Of a DNA stretch of 64,000 nt, positions 43,590 through 51,806 are shown piece after piece. The position numbers and the translations under genes were made by a program. The stretch comes from an uncultured Bacilli bacterium (GTDB taxonomy: Bacteria; Bacillota_I; Bacilli_A; RF39; UBA660), in NCBI GenBank assembly GCA_934098735.1, contig CAKOOS010000001.1, positions 1 to 64,000 on the forward strand, read 5' to 3'. Each line of letters opens with the position of its first letter. The first letter of the stretch is position 1. The notes under the pieces were generated by a model that was not told the origin of the DNA, did not search any database, and saw nothing but the letters and a program-made list of their open reading frames with translations.

Positions 43590-44538
43590 AGTTGTTAAAT
43601 TCTAAATAATAAAGTTTATTAAAATTGTGTTCTTCTATAACAGTGGTTCCTGTATCTGCTTCTTCTAATGCTGTTGTTGTTACTAAAAAATAAGTATGAA
43701 ATAAATAATCTTTACCATCACTGCTTACAGGATCATCCCAAGTTAAATCAATATGAAGCCATTCATTATTAAAGTAAACAGCATTCCAAATATGCCCTGT
43801 TGCTGAATAACTAATTTCTTCTGGAGTTGTAGCTATTTTGTAATTATCAAAACCTAACTTAGTTAAATAAATAGCCATCAAATCAGTATAGCCGTTGCAA
43901 GTAGCAAATCCTTCCATTAAAGGCCCATAGGCTTTATAAGATTTATAATTACTATTATTTGATTCGTTTCTTTGGACATCGTATTTGGTATTATTAATTA
44001 TATAATCATGAATTGTTTTAATTTTTTCATAATCTTCCATTTCATTATTTATTTCATTTTTTAATATTTCATCTGTTTTTTGATCTATTATAGCAATTTC
44101 TTCTTTGGTATATAAATAATTTACTTTTAAAGTTATTTCTCCAGAGTCATTTATTGTAGTTTTGATGTTGGTAAAACTATTAAAAGGATGCACATAATTA
44201 TTTAAATGGGTAAGTATTAGTTCATCTGAACTTATTTTAGATATATCTTTTAAACAATTAGTATATTCATTAGGACAATAAAATGTAAATTGATCCCAAC
44301 CATTATCAATAGTACTATAATAAATATTTAAAATATCTTGAAAAGAATAGGGAATAAAATCTGTTGTTTTTTGAACATATAAATAATCTTTATTTTTACT
44401 GTATTTATTGCTACTTTTTATAATTACATTTTCATTATTACTTACTAAGTCAGCTAATTTATCTGTTAAGGGATTTAAAAAAAATAAATTGATTAAAATA
44501 ATTAGCAAACATAACAAAGGAATAATTATTTTTTTCAT
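43588..44538 (-). CDS. membrane-anchored transglutaminase-like protein
   Basis: A 316-aa protein. An N-terminal signal anchor (IIIPLLCLLIILINLFFL) precedes an outer region with a transglutaminase-core domain. The triad is visible: Cys in MEGFATCNGYTD, His in SATGHIWNAVY and Asp in WLHIDLTWDDP. Bacterial members act as proteases or cross-linkers in the envelope, and some have spore roles. The start follows AAGGTGA. The target is unknown. Confidence 0.88.
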   Translation of the reverse strand: MKKIIIPLLCLLIILINLFFLNPLTDKLADLVSNNENVIIKSSNKYSKNKDYLYVQKTTDFIPYSFQDILNIYYSTIDNGWDQFTFYCPNEYTNCLKDISKISSDELILTHLNNYVHPFNSFTNIKTTINDSGEITLKVNYLYTKEEIAIIDQKTDEILKNEINNEMEDYEKIKTIHDYIINNTKYDVQRNESNNSNYKSYKAYGPLMEGFATCNGYTDLMAIYLTKLGFDNYKIATTPEEISYSATGHIWNAVYFNNEWLHIDLTWDDPVSSDGKDYLFHTYFLVTTTALEEADTGTTVIEEHNFNKLYYLEFNN

Positions 44539-44587
44539 ATTGTCACCTTAATAATATAATAGCAAAAAAAAATAAAGTAAACAATTG

Positions 44588-44851
44588 TTACTTCATATTT
44601 TTTACTTTTTGTGTCAATCTAGATTTTTCTCTATCAGCAGTATTTTTTTTGATTAAACCTTTACTAACTGCTTTATCTGTATATTTTTGGATATCTTTAA
44701 TTAATTTATCTGCTTCTTCTTTTGTGTTAGCAGCAATTGCTTTTTCGCAGTTCTTAATAAGGTTTTGAACACGCATTTTTAGTTCATGATTATTTTCTGT
44801 TTTTTTAGCAATAACTTTAACAGCTTTTTTTGAACTTTTAATATTTGGCAT
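44588..44851 (-). CDS. rpsT: 30S ribosomal protein S20
   Basis: An 87-aa basic helical protein. MPNIKSSKKAVKVIAKKTEN at the start and KGLIKKNTADREKSRL near the end are the S20 landmarks. An AGGAAGGAG site precedes the ATG. Its position near spoIIP and lepA matches Bacillus, though gpr is not between them. Confidence 0.95.
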   Translation of the reverse strand: MPNIKSSKKAVKVIAKKTENNHELKMRVQNLIKNCEKAIAANTKEEADKLIKDIQKYTDKAVSKGLIKKNTADREKSRLTQKVKNMK

Positions 44852-44879
44852 AATCCAGCTCCTTCCTCATTTCTTAATA

Positions 44880-44908
44880 ATTTTATCAGAAAAAACATTA
44901 TTTAGCAA
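44880..44908 (-). promoter_or_regulatory. sigma-A promoter of rpsT
   Basis: On the minus strand TTGCTA (44908-44903), 17 bp, then TAAAAT (44885-44880). It overlaps the 3' end of the hydrolase gene. Confidence 0.7.
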
Positions 44909-45983
44909 GGTTTATTTCAGTTTTTTCTGTTTTTCCCTCATTATTATGATCTAAAAGAATTTTAAATATATCTATTATTATTTTTTTTTCATCTTCCTTT
45001 AAATTTATGGTTTCTTTAATTACTTTATTTATTTTAGTTATACTTAGTTTATCTAAATCACTTTTATAAACATATCCAGAAGTATAAAGAACTTTGAATA
45101 AACTTGTTACAAATTTTTCTTTTTCTTCTTTAGTAAAGTTAGTTATAATTTTATTCATTTTTCTTTTAAAGTTTTTAGAGTAATCTGATAAATTACTAGT
45201 CTTAAACTTATTATTTTCTAACTTCCAAGTATGTAAATCGTGCTGATTAATTTTATGAGAATCACTTAAAACTATTTTCTTTTTTCCAAGGGTTTTGAAA
45301 ATCATGCCCACGACGCTTTCTTGAGGATAATAAGAACGGATTTTTTTAACAATTTTATTATATTTATTTTCATCTATTAAAGAAAAGTCAAAGCCAGGAC
45401 CATCAAAATTAAAAATATATTTTATTTGAGCTCTTTTTAATATGTTTTGCATCATGCTAGCTGCTATGGCTAGGTTTCCTCCCTTAGAATGTCCAGCCAC
45501 AAAGACAAGATAGTCGGTTAAATTGATATTTTTCTTTAAGTATAAAATAGCAAGTTCTTGAGCTTTAATGGGATAAGTGTAGGCCATCTTAAAATTTTCT
45601 TCCCATCCAATTAAAGAATCATCAGTTCCTTCAAAAACAATAATTTTAAATTGATGAGGAACTTTTATAGTATAAGCCCCGAACTGAGTTTCTTTATTGA
45701 CAATTTTTTGATAGTTAATAATGATATTATTTTGATATCTTTTTGAGTTAGCCATTTCTTTTAAAAGCTCTTTATTATTTTCTTTAAATTTATCTTTAAC
45801 TTTTAAGAAAAATCTATCTGTGTATTTTGAATATGCATCACTTATGGTAGTTTGCTTATTATTTAAATAAGAAAAATCTAAGTAAATTAAGGCAGAATAT
45901 ACTGCAGCATCTATTTCATTAAATGCCATTTCTTTATAAGTTATATTCTTGGTTTCTTTAACATAATTAATTAAATTTTCCAT
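44898..45983 (-). CDS. Mbeg1-like / DUF2974 alpha/beta-hydrolase
   Basis: A 361-aa protein of the lipase-like DUF2974 family. It has EIDAAVYSALIYLDFS, IIVFEGTDDSLIGWEENF, the nucleophile elbow VAGHSKGGNLAIAA and FNFDGPGFDFS. The His is probably in the DLHTW segment. Relatives are common in Firmicutes, and their substrates are unknown. The C-terminal 80 residues are helical and charged. Confidence 0.87.
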   Translation of the reverse strand: MENLINYVKETKNITYKEMAFNEIDAAVYSALIYLDFSYLNNKQTTISDAYSKYTDRFFLKVKDKFKENNKELLKEMANSKRYQNNIIINYQKIVNKETQFGAYTIKVPHQFKIIVFEGTDDSLIGWEENFKMAYTYPIKAQELAILYLKKNINLTDYLVFVAGHSKGGNLAIAASMMQNILKRAQIKYIFNFDGPGFDFSLIDENKYNKIVKKIRSYYPQESVVGMIFKTLGKKKIVLSDSHKINQHDLHTWKLENNKFKTSNLSDYSKNFKRKMNKIITNFTKEEKEKFVTSLFKVLYTSGYVYKSDLDKLSITKINKVIKETINLKEDEKKIIIDIFKILLDHNNEGKTEKTEINLAK

Positions 45984-46086
45984 AGTTTCTCCTTCCTATA
46001 TTATAAATTAAAAAATTTTTAATTTAAAGTCTTATTTTCGACATATTAATTGCTTTATATATTCTATAATATGTTTGTGATAAATT

Positions 46087-47025
46087 ATGAGAGCAAGATT
46101 AAGTTTAAGAAATGGTATAAAAGGTATAATTTTTCGTTTTTTAATTGTTATGGTAGTTTTAATACTATCTTTTTTAGGGACATTTAAAATACTTTATAAT
46201 TCAATTGAAGTTAAAATGGATAATAATAGTTATATTAAGTATTTAGTAAATGATTCTTTAGGATTGTATGATATTGAAGATATTAAAAGCTTATCAAGTA
46301 CAGAGTTTTTACTTAAATATTCTTTTGGAATTGATCATTTTAATACTGGAACAGCTGCAGTTATTACAACACCGGTGGTAAAGGAAGATGATGAACCTAT
46401 TGAAACTAATAAAGTACCTTTAGTATATATTTTTAATACTCATCAAACAGAAGGATATAATAGTAATTTTTTAGAAACATTTAATATTAATAATACGGTA
46501 TTTTTAGGAAGCCATATTTTAGGTGAATACTTAAATGATTTAGGAATCGGAGTTATTGTAGAAGAAAATAGTGTTGTTGATGTTTTAAATACAAATGGTT
46601 GGAAGTATGGAAGAAGTTATAAAGCTAGTCGTATTTTAATGGAAGAGGCTTATAAAAATAATCCTAGTTTAAAATTTTTTATTGATTTACATCGTGATTC
46701 TGCAAGTTATGATCGTACTGTAACGGAAATTGATGGAAAAAAATATGCTAGAGTTTTATTTGTAGTTGGACTTGAACATGATAATTATCAAGAAAATTTA
46801 AACTTAGCTAATTATTTAAATGATGAGGTAAAAAAATTTAACGGTAATTTAAGTCGAGGAGTACTTCAAAAAAAAGGATCTGGAGTAAATGGAATATATA
46901 ATCAAGATTTTAATAAAAATACTATTTTAATTGAAGTCGGAGGACAATATAATTATATTGAGGAAGTAAATAATACTTTAAAAGTTATAGCAAATATTAT
47001 TTATGATTATCTAAAAGGTGAATAA
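46087..47025 (+). CDS. spoIIP: stage II sporulation protein P
   Basis: A 312-aa protein with an N-terminal helix and an outer amidase/endopeptidase domain. It has VPLVYIFNTHQTEGYNSN (metal-binding His), FFIDLHRDSASYDRTV and TILIEVGGQYNYIEEV. SpoIIP cleaves peptidoglycan with SpoIID and drives engulfment of the forespore. An upstream CATATT followed 16 bp later by CTATAAT is a poor sigma-E match. The next gene overlaps by 1 bp. Confidence 0.92.
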   Translation: MRARLSLRNGIKGIIFRFLIVMVVLILSFLGTFKILYNSIEVKMDNNSYIKYLVNDSLGLYDIEDIKSLSSTEFLLKYSFGIDHFNTGTAAVITTPVVKEDDEPIETNKVPLVYIFNTHQTEGYNSNFLETFNINNTVFLGSHILGEYLNDLGIGVIVEENSVVDVLNTNGWKYGRSYKASRILMEEAYKNNPSLKFFIDLHRDSASYDRTVTEIDGKKYARVLFVVGLEHDNYQENLNLANYLNDEVKKFNGNLSRGVLQKKGSGVNGIYNQDFNKNTILIEVGGQYNYIEEVNNTLKVIANIIYDYLKGE

Positions 47026-47348
47026 TGAAAAAAAAGAATAACTGGTTTAAAAGAATTTTAATTATTTTAATTTTATTATTTATTTCTTTGTATATTTCAT
47101 CTGTAAGTGGTTATTATGAAGCTAAAATAAGTGATAAAGTAGCTTTAACTGATAAGGAAATAAAACAATTTGAACAAGATGTTATGAATGGAAAAGAAGT
47201 AGATTTAAATAATTATATTGTTAAAGAAAATAAAAATTATAGTAATAAATTTACGGAAGCTGGAGAAAAGGTTAGTGAAGCAATAGAAAAAATAATTACA
47301 GAAGGTATTTCAGGAGCATGGGATGCAATAAAGGTTTTGTTTTTTTAA
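47025..47348 (+). CDS. YqxA-like membrane-anchored protein (DUF3679-like)
   Basis: A 107-aa protein. An N-terminal helix (ILIILILLFISLYISSVSGY) precedes an acidic outer part with DKEIKQFEQDVMNGKEVDLN and a C-terminal amphipathic helix. The position spoIIP / this gene / lepA equals that of yqxA in Bacillus, and the plan of an N-terminal helix plus a C-terminal helix fits. The identity is mainly from synteny. Probably a sporulation protein. Confidence 0.65.
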   Translation: MKKKNNWFKRILIILILLFISLYISSVSGYYEAKISDKVALTDKEIKQFEQDVMNGKEVDLNNYIVKENKNYSNKFTEAGEKVSEAIEKIITEGISGAWDAIKVLFF

Positions 47349-47365
47349 ATAAGTTATAGTATAAT
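47337..47365 (+). promoter_or_regulatory. sigma-A promoter of lepA
   Basis: TTGTTT (47337-47342), 17 bp, then TATAAT (47360-47365). It overlaps the end of the preceding gene, so lepA can be expressed outside sporulation. Confidence 0.75.
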
Positions 47366-47383
47366 AATTGCGGGTGAAGCAGT

Positions 47384-49177
47384 ATGACTAATACAAATAT
47401 TCGAAACTTTTCTATTATTGCTCACATTGATCATGGCAAAAGTACGCTAGCAGATCGTCTTTTAGAAATAACTGGTGCAGTTAGTAAAAGAGAGATGAAA
47501 GATCAAATACTTGACAATATGGATTTAGAAAGAGAAAGAGGTATTACAATTAAGCTTAATGCTGTTAAATTAGAATATAACTATGATAATACTCTTTATA
47601 AAATAAATTTAATTGATACTCCAGGTCATGTAGATTTTTCTTATGAAGTTTCTAGAAGCCTGGCAGCTTGTGAAGGCGCTGTTTTAGTGGTAGATGCTGC
47701 GCAAGGTATTGAAGCTCAAACACTTGCTAATTTATATTTAGCTTTAGAACAAGATTTAAAAATTATTTCTGTTATAAATAAGATAGATTTACCTAATGCT
47801 GATATACCAAAGGTAAAAAAAGAATTAATTGAGGTTTTAGGTTTTAAAGAAGAAGATATTATATTATGTAGTGCAAAAACTGGTGAAGGAGTAGAAGATA
47901 TTTTAAAAGCTGTGGTTACAAGAATTCCTGCTCCTGAAATAAATATAAATAAAAAAACTAGAGCCCTAATATTTGATTCTTATTTTGATTCTTATCGAGG
48001 CGTAATTCTTTTAGTAAAAGTTGTTGATGGCAAAATAAAACTAGGAGATAAAATTAAAATGATGGCAAGTGGCAGTACTTTTGAAGTAGTAGAGCTTGGA
48101 GTTCATACTCCGAAAGAAAAGAAATATACTGAACTTGTTAGTGGAGAAGTAGGTTATATTGCTGCAGCAATTAAAGATATTAGTAATGTTTCAGTGGGTG
48201 ATACAATTACTATTTCCAAAATGGAAGCAAGTGAACCAATTAAAGGTTATAAAGAAATGAAACCTATGGTATTTTCAGGAATATATCCAACAGAGCCAAA
48301 TAAATATGAAGAATTAAAAGAAGCTTTAGTAAAATTAAAATTAAATGATGCAGCGTTAAAATTTGAACCTGAAACTAGTGAGGCTTTGGGATTTGGCTTT
48401 CGAATTGGTTTTTTAGGTTTACTGCACATGGATGTTGTAATAACGAGAATTGAAAGAGAATTTAATTTAAGTATCATTGCAACCAGTCCTAGTGTTGTTT
48501 ATGAAGTTGCTTTAACGGATGGTAGCACTATTATGGTAGATGCTCCGAATAAAATGCCAGTTCAAAATAAAATTGTTTCTATAAAAGAGCCTTATATTTA
48601 TACAAATATCATAGCTCCGGCTGAATATATTGGGGCAATCATGGAGCTTTGTCAAAATAAAAGAGGAATATATAAATCTGTTGACTATATTGATACTACT
48701 AGAATTAATGTGCATTATGAAATTCCTTTATCAGAAATAGTATATGATTTTTACGATCGCTTAAAAAGTACAACTAAGGGTTATGCATCTTTTGACTATG
48801 AAATAAGTGAATATAAAATCAGTAAATTATGTAAAATGGATATACTATTAAATGGCGAAGTAGTGGATGCTTTAAGTGTTATTGTCCATAAGGATTTTGC
48901 TTATTCTAAAGGTAGAAGTATTGTTGGTAAATTAAAAGAATTAATTCCTAGACAAATGTTTCAAATACCTATTCAAGCAAGTGTCGGTTCTAAAGTTATT
49001 GCACGTGAAAATATTAGTGCTTTAAAGAAAAATGTTTTAGCTAAATGTTATGGTGGGGACGTTTCTAGAAAAAGAAAATTATTAGAAAAACAAAAAGAAG
49101 GAAAAAAACGAATGAAAATGGTTGGAACTGTAGAAGTTCCTCAAGAAGCCTTTTTAGCAGTTTTGGGTGATGAATAA
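47384..49177 (+). CDS. lepA: elongation factor 4 (LepA)
   Basis: A 597-aa GTPase. It has [14 protein letters not shown] (G1), the ERERGITI switch, DTPGHVDF (G3), NKIDLPNAD (G4) and the LepA C-terminal end [20 protein letters not shown] then KKRMK. It acts on stalled or mistranslocated ribosomes. The stop overlaps the start of the next gene by 1 bp. Confidence 0.97.
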   Translation: MTNTNIRNFSIIAHIDHGKSTLADRLLEITGAVSKREMKDQILDNMDLERERGITIKLNAVKLEYNYDNTLYKINLIDTPGHVDFSYEVSRSLAACEGAVLVVDAAQGIEAQTLANLYLALEQDLKIISVINKIDLPNADIPKVKKELIEVLGFKEEDIILCSAKTGEGVEDILKAVVTRIPAPEININKKTRALIFDSYFDSYRGVILLVKVVDGKIKLGDKIKMMASGSTFEVVELGVHTPKEKKYTELVSGEVGYIAAAIKDISNVSVGDTITISKMEASEPIKGYKEMKPMVFSGIYPTEPNKYEELKEALVKLKLNDAALKFEPETSEALGFGFRIGFLGLLHMDVVITRIEREFNLSIIATSPSVVYEVALTDGSTIMVDAPNKMPVQNKIVSIKEPYIYTNIIAPAEYIGAIMELCQNKRGIYKSVDYIDTTRINVHYEIPLSEIVYDFYDRLKSTTKGYASFDYEISEYKISKLCKMDILLNGEVVDALSVIVHKDFAYSKGRSIVGKLKELIPRQMFQIPIQASVGSKVIARENISALKKNVLAKCYGGDVSRKRKLLEKQKEGKKRMKMVGTVEVPQEAFLAVLGDE

Positions 49178-49644
49178 TGGAAGATTTTGAAAAAGAATTT
49201 ATACTTAAACAAGCTGATTTATATTTATCAGGTTTGTCTCTTCGAGATATATCTAAATCTTCTAAACAATCTCATGTTACGGTAAGAAACAATTTAACTA
49301 AGAGATTAAAAGAAGTAAATATTCAAAAATATTATGAGGTTTTAGATAAGATTGATAGTAATAAAGTTAAGTCTATTAATGACATTGTTGTTGTTGAAAG
49401 AGTTTTAAAGGCTTATGAATTATTAGTAAATTATGATTATAATGTAAAAGAAATTGCTGAAGTTTTAAATTCAACAGAATTTACTATTTATAGAGATCTT
49501 ACTAATAGATTGGTGCTTTTAAATAATTTGTATCCAGATGTTATTTCTAGAGAAATGTTAGAACGAGTTGCATTAGTTTTAGCAAGACATAGTATGGAAA
49601 ATAGTCCAATGATAGATAAAAGTGATAGGAGAAATGTTTTATGA
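49177..49644 (+). CDS. double SpoIIID-like HTH regulator
   Basis: A 155-aa protein made of two similar halves. Each has a short helix-turn-helix like that of SpoIIID: LSLRDISKSSKQSHVTVRNN with LTKRL, and NVKEIAEVLNSTEFTIYRDL with TNRL. The second half also keeps a SpoIIID-like tail (ALVLARHSMENSPM). SpoIIID, a mother-cell regulator of about 93 residues, has one such unit. This looks like an internal duplication. It is tightly coupled to lepA (1 bp overlap) and to the next gene (4 bp). Confidence 0.72.
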   Translation: MEDFEKEFILKQADLYLSGLSLRDISKSSKQSHVTVRNNLTKRLKEVNIQKYYEVLDKIDSNKVKSINDIVVVERVLKAYELLVNYDYNVKEIAEVLNSTEFTIYRDLTNRLVLLNNLYPDVISREMLERVALVLARHSMENSPMIDKSDRRNVL

Positions 49645-50219
49645 ATATAAAAACAATAAATATTATATTTTCTAAAAAAGAACAAAAAATGAAATTTATA
49701 GCTGGGTGTGCTTTGACTTTTGGACTTAAGTTAGAGACACTAAGTAAAATATTTAATATGGATGAAAGTAAATTGCTTTTAGAACTAACAACATATAATC
49801 CAGATTTAAATGAGTATTTATACACGTTATTTAATAGAGGAATAGTAGATCAAAATAAAGCTTTAAAAGAATTTATGTTCTTTTATATTGGACTTGAAAG
49901 AGCTTACTTAAAACACAATAAAAAACAATTTGAAAGCTTACTTCGAGTTTTAGAAGATAATGAAGCAATAAAACTTAAAAGTGAACATAAAAAGTGGGAT
50001 GTTTTAAACGAAAAAGAATTAATGATAATACTAAAATATCAATTAAAATACATGTTAGATATTCGTAGTATTGCTGATTTTTTTAATATTTGTAGAACGA
50101 CATATTCTAAAAATATTCATGATCTTAAGGATAAATATCCTGAAGAAGTGGCTCAATTTGATTATATAAATGATTATCATTTTTTGAATTATAAAAGTAA
50201 AGTAAAAGGAAAATATTAA
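49641..50219 (+). CDS. SpoIIID-related HTH protein
   Basis: A 192-aa helical protein, coupled to the double SpoIIID-like gene by an ATGA overlap. The C-terminal part (about 130-185) has MLDIRSIADFFNICRTTYSK followed by NIHDLKDKYPEEV, the SpoIIID-like HTH pattern. The N-terminal part (GLKLETLSKIFNMDESKLLL) may be a second, degenerate HTH. It may act with its neighbour. Whether it binds DNA is not shown. Confidence 0.6.
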   Translation: MNIKTINIIFSKKEQKMKFIAGCALTFGLKLETLSKIFNMDESKLLLELTTYNPDLNEYLYTLFNRGIVDQNKALKEFMFFYIGLERAYLKHNKKQFESLLRVLEDNEAIKLKSEHKKWDVLNEKELMIILKYQLKYMLDIRSIADFFNICRTTYSKNIHDLKDKYPEEVAQFDYINDYHFLNYKSKVKGKY

Positions 50220-51298
50220 TGGCATCTTCTGTGTATGTACATATTCCTTTTTGCAAAAATATTTGTTCTTATTGCGATTTTTGTAAATTTATTTATAATG
50301 AAAAATGGGTATATGCTTATTTAAAGGCCCTTAAAAATGAAATAAATGATCGCTATATGGGAGAGAAAATAAAAACCATATATATTGGGGGAGGAACACC
50401 TAGTCATTTATCTATTAAAGAACTTCAAAAACTTTTTAGTATGTTAAGTGTTCTTGATAAAAGTGAACTTTTAGAATTTAGCTTTGAATGTAATTTAGAA
50501 GATATTAATGAAGAACTTTTATTACTCTTAAAAGTAAATGGAGTAAATAGACTAAGTATAGGAATAGAATCTTTTGATAAAAATAATTTAGCTTTTATGG
50601 AAAGAGAAGCTGATTTTAAAGATGCTTTAGCTAAAATAAATTTATGTCGTAAATTAGGTTTTAATAATATTAATTTGGATTTAATGTATGCTTTACCTAA
50701 TGAAAGTTTAAAAGTTTTAAAAAAAGATATAGAATTGTTTAAAAAGTTAAATCCTGAGCATATTAGTGCTTATAGTCTAATCTTAGAAAGTCACACTAAA
50801 GCTTATGTGAATAATGCTAGTTTAATTGATGAAGAAAGAGATTATGAAATGTATAAATATATAAATAAAGCTTTAGATGGAGCAAATCATTATGAAATAA
50901 GTAACTATGCACTTTCTGGATATGAATGTTCACATAATTTAGTTTATTGGAATAATGAAGAGTATTATGGTTTTGGTCTTGGGGCTGCTGGTTTTATCGA
51001 TAATGTTAGGTATAGTAATACTAAAAGCTTAAAAGATTATTTATTAGGTAATTATGTTAAAACGAGGGAAATACTTGGTCAAAAAGAAAATATGGATTAT
51101 GAAATAATGTTAGGACTTAGAAAATTTCAGGGTATAGATAGAGAAAAATTTAAACTTAAATTTAACAAAGATATTGAAGAAGTGTATGATTTAAAGCCAC
51201 TTTATAAAAGTGGGGAACTTATAAAAAGAAAAAATTATATATATATAAATCCAATTTATATGTATGTAATGAATGAAATACTTCTTAAAATAATTTAG
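50219..51298 (+). CDS. hemW: HemW-type radical SAM heme chaperone
   Basis: A 359-aa radical SAM protein. The cluster motif is C12xxxC16xxC19 (PFCKNICSYCDF). It also has YIGGGTPSHLS, VNRLSIGIESF and ISAYSLILE, and the C-terminal HemN-like domain is shorter than in coproporphyrinogen dehydrogenase. HemW delivers heme. No heme-synthesis gene is nearby. lepA / two regulators / hemW modifies the usual lepA-hemW order. Confidence 0.92.
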   Translation: MASSVYVHIPFCKNICSYCDFCKFIYNEKWVYAYLKALKNEINDRYMGEKIKTIYIGGGTPSHLSIKELQKLFSMLSVLDKSELLEFSFECNLEDINEELLLLLKVNGVNRLSIGIESFDKNNLAFMEREADFKDALAKINLCRKLGFNNINLDLMYALPNESLKVLKKDIELFKKLNPEHISAYSLILESHTKAYVNNASLIDEERDYEMYKYINKALDGANHYEISNYALSGYECSHNLVYWNNEEYYGFGLGAAGFIDNVRYSNTKSLKDYLLGNYVKTREILGQKENMDYEIMLGLRKFQGIDREKFKLKFNKDIEEVYDLKPLYKSGELIKRKNYIYINPIYMYVMNEILLKII

Positions 51299-51308
51299 TA
51301 AAAATTGG

Positions 51309-51341
51309 GCATGCTAGTATTGTGGGTGATAGCATGCTTTT
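51309..51341 (+). terminator. hairpin over the start region of the gene at 51334
   Basis: GCATGCTA and TAGCATGC form an 8-bp perfect stem followed by TTTT. The loop holds the GGGTGA ribosome site and the 3' arm holds the ATG. It may end hemW transcripts and block translation in read-through RNA. Confidence 0.65.
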
Positions 51342-51732
51342 AAATTTGGAAGTTTTAAATGGAACAATGTCTTTTTCTTTTGATAAATATGTTGATATGT
51401 ATACTGTTACAATTGAAAACAATATAAATTATTTAGATTTAAAATATGAAGTATTAGATGATGTGGTGGTAGAAGTTGTAGGTAATGAAAATTTAGATGA
51501 GGGACTTAATTATGTTTATTTAAATGTTTCTTCTTCTGGTATGACAAATACTTATACTTTAGAGGTCTACAAAGAAAAGGCAGATGTAGTGTTTAATGAA
51601 ATTTATGTTCCTAATAAAATTAATGAAGAAGAAAGCATGCCTAAGTATGTTTTACCTGTGATTATTATCTCTTGTTTTTTTATTATATTTATCTTTTTTA
51701 GATTATTGTTTCACCGAAAAAAGAAAAGCTAA
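51334..51732 (+). CDS. cadherin-like beta-sandwich protein with C-terminal membrane helix
   Basis: A 132-aa protein. Residues 1-80 match the bacterial cadherin-like beta-sandwich pattern: LLNLEVLNGTMSFSFDKYVD, YTVTIENNINYL, LDEGLNYVYLNVS, TNTYTLEVYKE. The C-terminus is a membrane helix (YVLPVIIISCFFIIFIFFRL) and a basic stop. No N-terminal signal peptide is present, so its route and topology are unclear. A strong terminator separates it from the peptide exporter, so it is probably not part of that operon. Confidence 0.7.
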   Translation: MLLNLEVLNGTMSFSFDKYVDMYTVTIENNINYLDLKYEVLDDVVVEVVGNENLDEGLNYVYLNVSSSGMTNTYTLEVYKEKADVVFNEIYVPNKINEEESMPKYVLPVIIISCFFIIFIFFRLLFHRKKKS

Positions 51733-51770
51733 AATTTCGAAAAAAGTTTCGGATTTTTCCGAAATTTTTT
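51731..51770 (+). terminator. long terminator hairpin
   Basis: AAAATTTCG-AAAAA pairs with TTTTTC-CGAAATTTT, with a one-base bulge, and a T run follows. It insulates the peptide-export cassette. Confidence 0.85.
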
Positions 51771-51806
51771 ATTTGCTTGAAAATGTATATATATGAAGGG
51801 AGATTT

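Noticed and set aside
46042..46070. Sigma-E promoter for spoIIP.
   Set aside because: CATATT and CTATAAT only partly match, and the spacing (16 bp) is longer than usual. It was mentioned in the gene entry only.
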